IMG/VR virus record: IMGVR_UViG_3300003690_000584
Location: 1-21,093 of that record
Source: a virus
Length of the DNA: 21,093 bases
Direction: 5' to 3' (one strand)
Shown here: positions 6,559-11,287 of the stretch, piece after piece
Numbering within the stretch: position 1 is the first letter of the stretch
Layout of the letters: each line of letters begins with the position of its first letter
Made by a program: the position numbers and the translations under genes
The notes under the pieces: model-generated
What the model saw: only the letters and a program-made list of their open reading frames with translations
The model's database searches: none
What the model was told of the DNA's origin: nothing

Positions 6559-6776
6559 TTTCGTTCCTCCTTGATTAGCTTCTCTTTTAACTCTCTTGCT
6601 TTCCAAACAGCATCTTGACAATCTGTGCATATTGACCTCATTACAGCATCATCAGGTATGGCTTTTATTTGTCTTGTACATGCTGCTTCTAAATCATCAA
6701 GAGTTATTAACCCTTGTCTTTCTAAATGCTCATGACAATCTCTTGTTAGCTTAACATCTTTTAATAATATTTTCAT
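6555..6776 (-). CDS. small hypothetical protein
   Basis: A 73-residue charged protein with CTDC near residues 50-53 and a helical, basic C-terminus (KARELKEKLIKEERK). No family recognised. ATG 6776 has GAAGGAG just upstream; the TGA overlaps the next ATG (ATGA). Member of the small-gene array. Confidence 0.7.
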   Translation of the reverse strand: MKILLKDVKLTRDCHEHLERQGLITLDDLEAACTRQIKAIPDDAVMRSICTDCQDAVWKARELKEKLIKEERK

Positions 6777-6801
6777 GGTTTCTCCTTCTCTTATTTATCT
6801 C

Positions 6802-7085
6802 CTAACTTCCAACACAAACATCTAGGGTTTTATCTTTAGGATTATAATAAACAGATTCTAAAAACATACCCCAATAGCCACAGTCACTTATAATTTCAGA
6901 AGTGGCTTTTATAGAGAACTTGTTTCCAATAAGCCACTCTTGACTTCGACTTCAGTTTTTGATTTATAGTTTTTCCAGACATCTTTATTAATATCCAACT
7001 TATAATCCATCATTTTAGTTGAGATAATATAATTACCGTCTGGGGCATCAATTTTATTATCAAGTAAACTATTAATAATATTCAT
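6802..7085 (-). pseudogene. frameshifted hypothetical gene
   Basis: The stretch has no long intact ORF. ATG 7085, behind AAGGAG, reads MNIINSLLDNKIDAPDGNYI and on to EVEV, then would stop at 6909. In the -1 frame the text continues as QEWLIGNKFSIKATSEIISDCGYWGMFLESVYYNPKDKTLDVCVGS to a TAG at 6804. Joining near the tandem GAAGTC-GAAGTC gives a coherent protein of about 94 residues. Either a base has been lost there or the assembly is wrong. Function unknown. Confidence 0.6.
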
Positions 7086-7114
7086 TTTCGTTCTCCTTCT
7101 CTGTTGTGGCTAGC

Positions 7115-7315
7115 TCAGTCAAAATAGCTTACTACTTCACAGTAAACTTCTTCAAAAAGTTCTCTTCCAAGTTCTGTGAATCCTGATGGATCATCATCAG
7201 TTACTATATTAGTGAGTAGCTCTTTCTCCTGAAGTATGCCATGATCAATTAACATACCAATCACATGATCCCCTATGTTGCATCCTACCTCAATACCGTT
7301 TATCTTCTGTTTCAT
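7115..7315 (-). CDS. small acidic hypothetical protein
   Basis: A 66-residue acidic protein (TDDDPSGFTELGRELFEEVYCEVVSYFD), likely helical; no family recognised. It is the first gene 3' of the hammerhead at 7335-7388: cleavage would give an RNA whose 5' end lies about 25 nt before ATG 7315, with AGAAGGAG as SD. Acidic small phage proteins are sometimes DNA mimics or host inhibitors, but nothing proves this here. Confidence 0.72.
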   Translation of the reverse strand: MKQKINGIEVGCNIGDHVIGMLIDHGILQEKELLTNIVTDDDPSGFTELGRELFEEVYCEVVSYFD

Positions 7316-7334
7316 TATACTTTCTCCTTCTCTT

Positions 7335-7388
7335 GGTTAAGACGGGGAACAAGTCCCCGTTTCTGGCATTAGCCTTCGTCAGTTAACC
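7335..7388 (-). ncRNA. type I hammerhead ribozyme (copy B)
   Basis: Read on the minus strand: stem I 5' arm GGTTAA (7388-7383), core CTGACGA, stem II GGC-TAAT-GCC flanked by an A-A mismatch next to the core, GAAA, stem III CGGGGA-CTTGT-TCCCCG, then TC (U16.1/C17) and stem I 3' arm TTAACC (7340-7335). The GAAA terminal A pairs with the U of the TC. Cleavage is expected 3' of C at 7341 (GUC site). It lies between the stop of one small gene (7395) and the start of the next (7315). Confidence 0.9.
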
Positions 7389-7394
7389 TGTTAA

Positions 7395-7589
7395 TCAGGA
7401 TATGCGTTCTGCTTTGGCGATTAAAGAATGTCTGTACCAATGATAGGCAATGTTATCGCCACCATAGGTGTAGCACTCATAATCTGAGCAATACCCAAGA
7501 TTGTTGTTTTCTACTATTCCTGTTAAAACCATCTTATCGCCAGCATACCAAATAGTAGCAATTCCGATGTCTGATTTTGTGTGCTTCAT
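7395..7589 (-). CDS. small hypothetical protein
   Basis: A 64-residue protein starting MKHTKSDIGIATIWYAGDKM, beta-rich in the middle with aromatic residues (YCSDYECYTYGG). No family recognised. ATG 7589 is chosen because GAAGGAGG lies just upstream; the longer frame from 7625 would begin inside hammerhead A and has no SD. The TGA lies 6 nt upstream of the first base of hammerhead B. Confidence 0.7.
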   Translation of the reverse strand: MKHTKSDIGIATIWYAGDKMVLTGIVENNNLGYCSDYECYTYGGDNIAYHWYRHSLIAKAERIS

Positions 7590-7621
7590 TTTACTTCCTC
7601 CTTCTCTTGGTTTTAAGTTTA

Positions 7622-7677
7622 CCATCGATCCCCAGCATTGACTGGGGATTTCGTCCCTTTAGGACTCGTCAGGATGG
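7622..7677 (-). ncRNA. type I hammerhead ribozyme (copy A)
   Basis: Read on the minus strand: stem I 5' arm CCATC (7677-7673), core CTGACGA (7672-7666), stem II GTCC-TAAAG-GGAC, GAAA (7652-7649), stem III TCCCCAG-TCAATG-CTGGGGA, then TC and stem I 3' arm GATGG (7626-7622). Every helix is perfectly paired and every core residue matches the hammerhead consensus. Cleavage is expected between 7627 and 7626 (AUC site). Outside stem I, GAGT/ACTT can form a distal extension with an internal loop, as natural type I hammerheads use for loop-loop contacts. Confidence 0.94.
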
Positions 7678-7680
7678 CTG

Positions 7681-8037
7681 TTACTCAGGATCAGGGAATA
7701 TTCGAGCCTCTTCCTCTATAATCGCCTTCTCGTCGTTCCTGTACCAAGCTATTTCACCCACAGTATGATTCCCATCGTCAGTCCAAAGGGACAGAGAGAA
7801 AGGATCAGTGCTGATGTAGATTTCATTGCCCCATTCCTTTATGAAGGTATCAAACCATTCCTTCTCTGGAGAATGTGCCAGATTTGCTGTCGTGAAGACA
7901 GTATCGTTATGTTTATGAGTAACCACTATCGGTAATCCACGACTGTCAAAGTATATTGACTCCTGTAGATTGAGATGCCATACTTTTCCATCCACAGCCA
8001 CAATTGGCAGTAAGGTGTTTAGTTTGAGTGTTGTCAT
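7681..8037 (-). CDS. hypothetical protein
   Basis: A 118-residue soluble protein, beta-rich, with many aromatic and acidic residues (EKEWFDTFIKEWGNEIYI). Not recognised. It is framed by ribozymes: hammerhead C ends about 31 nt before its ATG (8037), and hammerhead A begins 3 nt after its TAA (7681-7683). AAAAGGAG serves as SD. Processing at both sites would yield a monocistronic RNA. Confidence 0.75.
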   Translation of the reverse strand: MTTLKLNTLLPIVAVDGKVWHLNLQESIYFDSRGLPIVVTHKHNDTVFTTANLAHSPEKEWFDTFIKEWGNEIYISTDPFSLSLWTDDGNHTVGEIAWYRNDEKAIIEEEARIFPDPE

Positions 8038-8067
8038 TTTCGTTTCTCCTTTTCTTGGTTAGTTATT

Positions 8068-8126
8068 GTCACAGACCCCGAGAATCAATCTCAGGGTTTC
8101 GACCATTCAGGTCTCGTCAGCGTGAC
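8068..8126 (-). ncRNA. type I hammerhead ribozyme (copy C), overlaps stop codon
   Basis: Read on the minus strand: stem I 5' arm GTCACG (8126-8121), core CTGACGA (8120-8114), stem II GACC-TGAAT-GGTC, GAAA (8100-8097), stem III CCCTGAGA-TTGAT-TCTCGGGG with one U-G pair, then TC and stem I 3' arm TGTGAC (8073-8068) with one G-U pair. Cleavage is expected between 8074 and 8073 (GUC site). The UGA stop of the upstream gene (8119-8117) is part of the CTGACGA core, and the last sense codons form stem I. Confidence 0.93.
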
Positions 8127-8413
8127 TCTTCTACTCTCTCTATGAATCCGTAAGGATTGTCTCTGTTACCTGCTGGCTTGGAGTAGATAGCTTGCTCTAC
8201 TTCATATTCCACTAAGTCAGATATTTTTACCTCCATCCATTCTAAGAATGCTGAGGCAATACCCACAGGAGACTGATGCTCATAATTCACATCTAATGTT
8301 ACCTTTTCCACTGGTGTACCATCTCTTGTTAATAACATCTCTATATTTGTACTCCTGTTCCACCTGTCCACCTCACTACTATGCTGTACTGTTATTACGT
8401 CATTCAGTTTCAT
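8117..8413 (-). CDS. hypothetical protein, first gene of the leftward cassette array
   Basis: A 98-residue protein starting MKLNDVITVQHSSEVDRWNR, beta-rich at the N-terminus and acidic-helical after (FLEWMEVKISDLVEYEVEQAIY). Unrecognised. ATG 8413 is preferred to ATG 8440 because GGGGA lies 7 nt ahead of it. Its last codons and UGA are embedded in hammerhead C, so terminating ribosomes should compete with ribozyme folding. It is the first gene left of the divergent intergenic region. Confidence 0.72.
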   Translation of the reverse strand: MKLNDVITVQHSSEVDRWNRSTNIEMLLTRDGTPVEKVTLDVNYEHQSPVGIASAFLEWMEVKISDLVEYEVEQAIYSKPAGNRDNPYGFIERVEESR

Positions 8414-8452
8414 CGTCTGTTCCCCTTTATTGTTGACCATATTTTACCTAAA

Positions 8453-8500
8453 TCAAGTTACACTATTTACAACAGTTTACCAACACTATTTTCTATAATA
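8453..8500 (-). promoter_or_regulatory. probable leftward operon head with GTAAAC repeats
   Basis: Minus strand carries GTAAACTGTT-GTAAATAG around 8480-8463, the same paired GTAAAC motif as at the promoters 2845-2873 and 4647-4675. The TAAACT (8479-8474) lacks a good -35 at 17 nt. An alternative is TTGGTA, 17 nt, TAACTT. A promoter is expected here from context, but the exact hexamers are uncertain. Confidence 0.45.
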
Positions 8501-8621
8501 ATGTATAAAAGAGATATCTGGACATCCTCCTCGACAAAATGAATGTATGACTGATTGATACCGCTAGTATTACCTATTAGACTGGTATTCGTGACTCGAT
8601 CCTAAAGCCTAGGTGAAGAGA

Positions 8622-8640
8622 GGGAGGGAGAAGGGTAGGG
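8622..8640 (+). other. G-quadruplex motif
   Basis: Four runs of GGG with spacers of 1, 4 and 2 nt (8622-8624, 8626-8628, 8633-8635, 8638-8640). It meets the usual G3 N1-7 definition. A second G-rich block at 8844-8914 has several GGG runs with longer gaps. Confidence 0.6.
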
Positions 8641-8706
8641 AAGGTATCACAATCACCGCCCGCCATCTAATGTCGAGGGGTCAGAGGGTGGCAATGAGCC
8701 AATTTG

Positions 8707-8732
8707 CACAACAATTTAGGTATAATGTTGTG
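8707..8732. promoter_or_regulatory. operator-like inverted repeat around a -10 box
   Basis: Perfect 7-nt arms CACAACA (8707-8713) and TGTTGTG (8726-8732) flank TATAAT (8721-8726), preceded by AGG. A repressor bound to the arms would cover the -10. No convincing -35 stands 16-18 nt upstream, so promoter activity is uncertain. Confidence 0.4.
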
Positions 8733-8960
8733 TAGTTTCTCGTCGAGAGACCTTGGATATCCTTATAATATGCATACTATCGGTCATGATGGCATACAAT
8801 TGTAGGGTGCGTGATCCTTCTATGGTGTGTAGGTGTGATGTGTGGGTGGTGTGTGGGTGTGTGTGGTCGATAGTGGGGAGGGTGACCCACCCAGTAGTTG
8901 GGGGGCGGGGTGTCGTTATCGTTATAGCACACGCTTACACCAAACGGTTGAATAAATAGG

Positions 8961-8987
8961 TTGACAAATTTAACATTATGTTATAAT
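8961..8987 (+). promoter_or_regulatory. rightward promoter, possibly giving a leaderless mRNA
   Basis: Consensus -35 TTGACA (8961-8966) and consensus -10 TATAAT (8982-8987), spaced 15 nt; a second register, TAATAT at 8984-8989, gives a 17 nt spacer. The next ATG is at 8995, where transcription would start, and no SD precedes it. Confidence 0.65.
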
Positions 8988-8994
8988 ATCAGAT

Positions 8995-9189
8995 ATGATT
9001 GTTTCCAAGAAGAAGCATGACAAACTCGTATTGGCACATGATAAAGAGTGCAAGAAGAACAGGGAGTTCTCGACATTTATATCTCAGATAGTTGAAATTA
9101 TAAAGCAATGGGAGATCAACAAGATAGGCAACATGAGAGCCATAACTTCCATAAGTTCATTATTCGCTGATGGTAGGGATAAAGAGTGA
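8995..9189 (+). CDS. small basic protein, first rightward gene
   Basis: A 64-residue protein starting MIVSKKKHDKLVLAHDKECKKN, mostly helical and basic; no family recognised. It begins 8 nt after a consensus -10 box and has no SD, so it may be translated from a leaderless message. Its TGA overlaps the GTG of the next ORF (GTGA, 9186-9189). Confidence 0.6.
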   Translation: MIVSKKKHDKLVLAHDKECKKNREFSTFISQIVEIIKQWEINKIGNMRAITSISSLFADGRDKE

Positions 9190-9320
9190 TTAATTTCACA
9201 ATAGGGTTCATTTTCGGATTATTCGTCATGTTTATACTATTGAGCATATCATTTGTGGTAAGGGACGAGCATGAGATAGAGAGGCGTAGGCGGGAGAGGG
9301 AGCGTATCAATGCAGGATAG
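9186..9320 (+). CDS. 44-residue single-span membrane protein
   Basis: GTG-started ORF reading MINFTIGFIFGLFVMFILLS, a hydrophobic segment of about 22 residues, then a highly charged tail (RDEHEIERRRRERER). It is a small membrane-anchored protein with a cytoplasmic-type charged helix. AGGGA is 7 nt upstream, and the start overlaps the preceding stop by 4 nt. A lysis accessory or regulator is possible given the endolysin 100 nt downstream; unproven. Confidence 0.6.
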   Translation: MINFTIGFIFGLFVMFILLSISFVVRDEHEIERRRRERERINAG

Positions 9321-9417
9321 CACAGATAACTGCGAGCATGATAACACAATATATCAGGCAGAGGAGTTTGACACCAACACTCCAGAGCGTTATTATTGTG
9401 GGGATTGCGAAACATAA
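9310..9417 (+). CDS. 35-residue cysteine-containing micro-protein
   Basis: ATG 9310 reads MQDSTDNCEHDN and ends YYCGDCET. C8 and H10, with C30 and C33, could bind one zinc ion. AGGGAG stands upstream; the start overlaps the membrane ORF, and the TAA shares a base with the endolysin ATG (TAATG). Coupling and ligand pattern support it; function unknown. Confidence 0.5.
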   Translation: MQDSTDNCEHDNTIYQAEEFDTNTPERYYCGDCET

Positions 9418-9806
9418 TGCCTAAATTTGGAAAACGATCAAGTACGAATATACAGTCCGCACATCCTGACCTACAGCGGCTTTTCGCTGAGGTCGTTAAG
9501 TTTTTTGACTGTACTGTCATCTGTGGTCACAGAGACAAGGAATCTCAAAATAAAGCTTTCCATGAGGGTTTTAGCAAGGTGAAATTTCCTAAAGGAAGAC
9601 ACAATGCTAAACCTTCAAATGCTGTTGATGTCTGTCCATATCCAGTAGATTGGAAAGATACTGCAAGGTTCCGATATTTTGCGGGTTTCGTCCTTGGAAT
9701 TGCTTCACAGATGAATATAAAAATAAGGTGGGGTGGTGATTGGGATAAAGACTGGCAAGTTAAAGACAATAAATTTAACGATTTACCACACTTTGAATTG
9801 CAGTAG
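9417..9806 (+). CDS. M15-type (VanY-like) peptidase endolysin
   Basis: A 129-residue protein with the M15 zinc-peptidase pattern: CGHRDKESQNKAF (36-48), H62 and D71 in GRHNAKPSNAVD, then WGGDWD and C-terminal H125 (LPHFELQ). H62, D71 and H125 are the expected zinc ligands. This class (L-Ala-D-Glu or D-Ala-D-Ala peptidases) cleaves peptidoglycan stem peptides and commonly serves as phage endolysin. It has no cell-wall binding domain or signal peptide, so a holin is needed for export. I chose ATG 9417 because it overlaps the preceding stop and the homology starts there. Confidence 0.92.
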   Translation: MPKFGKRSSTNIQSAHPDLQRLFAEVVKFFDCTVICGHRDKESQNKAFHEGFSKVKFPKGRHNAKPSNAVDVCPYPVDWKDTARFRYFAGFVLGIASQMNIKIRWGGDWDKDWQVKDNKFNDLPHFELQ

Positions 9807-9817
9807 GGAGTAATAAG

Positions 9818-10042
9818 ATGAACAGGATAAGCACATGGTTAGCTGTTGTAGTGGGTATTATTACGCTTTTAGGTGGTGCATTGGGTACGGCATTCACCAT
9901 AGACTCAAGATATGCGAAGTCAGAGGAGATAGCCATCATTAAGGATTACGTTCAGCAGGTAGACAAGCGTTTAGAGTTAAAGATACTGAAGGACAGGGCT
10001 AAAAGATGCCAGAAGAGGTTCGTGAACAGTACAGAGAGCTAA
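9818..10042 (+). CDS. one-TM coiled-coil protein, holin/lysis-associated candidate
   Basis: A 74-residue protein with a hydrophobic segment at about 7-28 (WLAVVVGIITLLGGALGTAFTI), followed by a charged coiled coil (SEEIAIIKDYVQQVDKRLELKI). This form, right after an endolysin, suits a holin-like or spanin-like lysis protein. The last residues (CQKRFVNSTES) look out of place: the -1 frame continues the coiled coil from 10006, so this gene may be truncated by a frameshift. GGGAG precedes the ATG. Confidence 0.7.
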   Translation: MNRISTWLAVVVGIITLLGGALGTAFTIDSRYAKSEEIAIIKDYVQQVDKRLELKILKDRAKRCQKRFVNSTES

Positions 10043-10092
10043 AGAAGGAGTATGATGACATCATGGAGAAGATTAAAAAGGATGGAGATTAG
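10006..10092 (+). CDS. 28-residue coiled-coil ORF, possible continuation of the preceding gene
   Basis: Reads MPEEVREQYRELKKEYDDIM then EKIKKDGD, a charged coiled coil, overlapping the previous gene by 37 nt. Adding one base to the AAAA run at 10001-10004 would fuse the two into one protein ending in this segment. From memory, related phage membrane proteins carry a C-terminal EEVREEYR..K segment like this one. It could be a separately initiated ORF (AGGG upstream) or the tail of a frameshifted gene. Confidence 0.45.
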   Translation: MPEEVREQYRELKKEYDDIMEKIKKDGD

Positions 10093-10335
10093 ATGAGGAA
10101 TTTATTAAAGACCAGTGAGCTTTGCGATATTATAGGAGTTACGAGGCAATGTTTATATAAATGGCGTAACTTTGAAGAGAACCCCATGCCTGTAGCGGTT
10201 GATAACACGAAGAAGCAGATAGCCAGGGGCAGGGGTAAGACTATCAGATTTGATCTAGAAGACGTAATGGAGTGGTTAAACAGCAATGGAAAAGAAGAAA
10301 AAGCAACCAAAGTTTTACACCAAAAAGAGGACTAA
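10093..10335 (+). CDS. winged-helix/MerR-like DNA-binding protein
   Basis: An 80-residue protein, LKTSELCDIIGVTRQCLYKW at 5-24 forming a helix-turn-helix, then a wing-like basic turn (KKQIARGRGKTIRFD) and a closing helix (LEDVMEWLNS). The pattern fits the excisionase/Nu1/MerR-type winged helix family. It may be a small terminase-like subunit, an excisionase or a regulator; the position upstream of replication and terminase genes fits any of these. ATG 10093 directly follows the previous TAG. Confidence 0.75.
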   Translation: MRNLLKTSELCDIIGVTRQCLYKWRNFEENPMPVAVDNTKKQIARGRGKTIRFDLEDVMEWLNSNGKEEKATKVLHQKED

Positions 10336-10456
10336 TTCTGGCAGATACATAATCATAGCAGAGGGAGAGACACGGCAAGAGCTTATTGATTGTATCAAGG
10401 AAGACAGTGAGACATACAAGAAGAGAGACGGAGGTAACAAATGGCAAAGAGAGTAG
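10286..10456 (+). CDS. 56-residue basic protein overlapping both neighbours
   Basis: An ORF starting MEKKKKQPKFYTKKRTNSGRYIIIAEG and continuing with a helical part (TRQELIDCIKEDSETYKKRD). Very lysine-rich N-terminus suggests nucleic-acid contact. It overlaps the winged-helix gene by 50 nt and the replication gene by 16 nt. The gap between those two genes is otherwise 105 nt and would be empty, which supports it. No strong SD. Confidence 0.5.
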   Translation: MEKKKKQPKFYTKKRTNSGRYIIIAEGETRQELIDCIKEDSETYKKRDGGNKWQRE

Positions 10457-11130
10457 GTGAGAGACCCAAGTATTTCAAGGTTAAGAATTTTGATAAGTAC
10501 CAGCACTATAAAAACAGGAAGCCGCCTTGGATCAAGCTCTACAATGATATTTTGGATGATTATGAGTTTGCATGCTTGCAAGATGATAGCAAGATGCACC
10601 TTATTGCTATCTTTTTGCTAGCAAGTCGCTATCATAACAAAATCAGGAGTGATAGCAGTTGGATAGCCAAAAGGATCAACGCAAAGAACAAGGTTGACCT
10701 GGATGTTTTAGAGGAGGCAGGCTTTATAATATACCTTGATGATAGCATAATGCTAGCAAGTCGCAAGCAAAGTGCTATTCCAGAGACAGAGACAGAGACA
10801 GAGAAAGAGATAGAAAAAGATATATACCCCAATTCCCATAAATCTGTTAAACCAAAAAGTGATAAAACAAAAGTTAAGGTAAAAAGATTTAAAAGACCTA
10901 CTATTGAGGAATGTATTGAATATTTCAAGGAAAAGAAGTATACTAATGCGGAATACGCAGCAAAGAGATTTTATAATTATTATGAGTCTAATGGGTGGAA
11001 GGTCGGCAGAAATAAGATGCAGAGGTGGCATTCCTCTGCTGCCAACTGGAATAATACAAATGAAAGAACTGTGACCAGTAAGAGGGTTTATATCCAGAAA
11101 GACGATCTGAATAAAGAACGTAGATGGTAG
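10441..11130 (+). CDS. phage replication initiator-like protein
   Basis: A 229-residue protein. N-terminal PPWIKLYNDILDDYEFACLQ with DDSKMHLIAIFLLASRYHNKI resembles the winged-helix N-terminal domain of phage replisome organiser/O-like initiators. A linker ETETETEKEIEKD follows, then a C-terminal FKRPTIEECIEYFKEKKY plus AKRFYNYYESNGWKVGRNKM, a module common in such initiators. It likely recruits the host helicase to the phage origin; no polymerase gene is visible here. The gene contains clustered GATAGCA motifs and a repeated 14-mer (see findings). ATG 10441 follows ACGGAGG. Confidence 0.82.
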   Translation: MAKRVGERPKYFKVKNFDKYQHYKNRKPPWIKLYNDILDDYEFACLQDDSKMHLIAIFLLASRYHNKIRSDSSWIAKRINAKNKVDLDVLEEAGFIIYLDDSIMLASRKQSAIPETETETEKEIEKDIYPNSHKSVKPKSDKTKVKVKRFKRPTIEECIEYFKEKKYTNAEYAAKRFYNYYESNGWKVGRNKMQRWHSSAANWNNTNERTVTSKRVYIQKDDLNKERRW

Positions 11131-11283
11131 ATGAAGTTCAGTTTTGAAGTGAACGATCATGACAAAGAGCTAATGGTGAATGAATTGAAAAAGTATTTCA
11201 GGGATAAATATCACACCATGATCGACAAGATGAAATATACAGATGTATACCAGCTGTGGAGCTTGATCAACGGCAAGGTGTAG
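11131..11283 (+). CDS. 50-residue hypothetical protein
   Basis: Begins MKFSFEVNDHDKELMVNELK directly after the previous TAG and ends YTDVYQLWSLINGKV. Mixed helical, charged. It fills the gap between the replication gene and terminase exactly. No family recognised; a very small terminase partner cannot be excluded, but there is no HTH. Confidence 0.6.
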   Translation: MKFSFEVNDHDKELMVNELKKYFRDKYHTMIDKMKYTDVYQLWSLINGKV

Positions 11284-11287
11284 ATCG

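Larger units (their letters stand above)
8441..8994. other. divergent intergenic region, candidate control/origin region
   Basis: The 554 nt region between leftward and rightward arms has no supported gene. It is strand-asymmetric: G/T-rich on the plus strand at 8616-8680 and 8821-8920, A/T-rich at both ends. It contains a canonical four-run G tract (8622-8640), an inverted repeat around a TATAAT (8707-8732), a pair of 8-nt inverted arms CCTCGACA (8529-8536) and TGTCGAGG (8671-8678), and the promoter at 8961-8987. Regulation is likely; origin function is a guess. Confidence 0.5.

Noticed and set aside
7590-7625. Longer start (MVNLKPREGGSK) for the gene at 7395
   Set aside because: The start would sit inside the 3' arm of hammerhead A and has no SD; the ATG at 7589 has GAAGGAGG.
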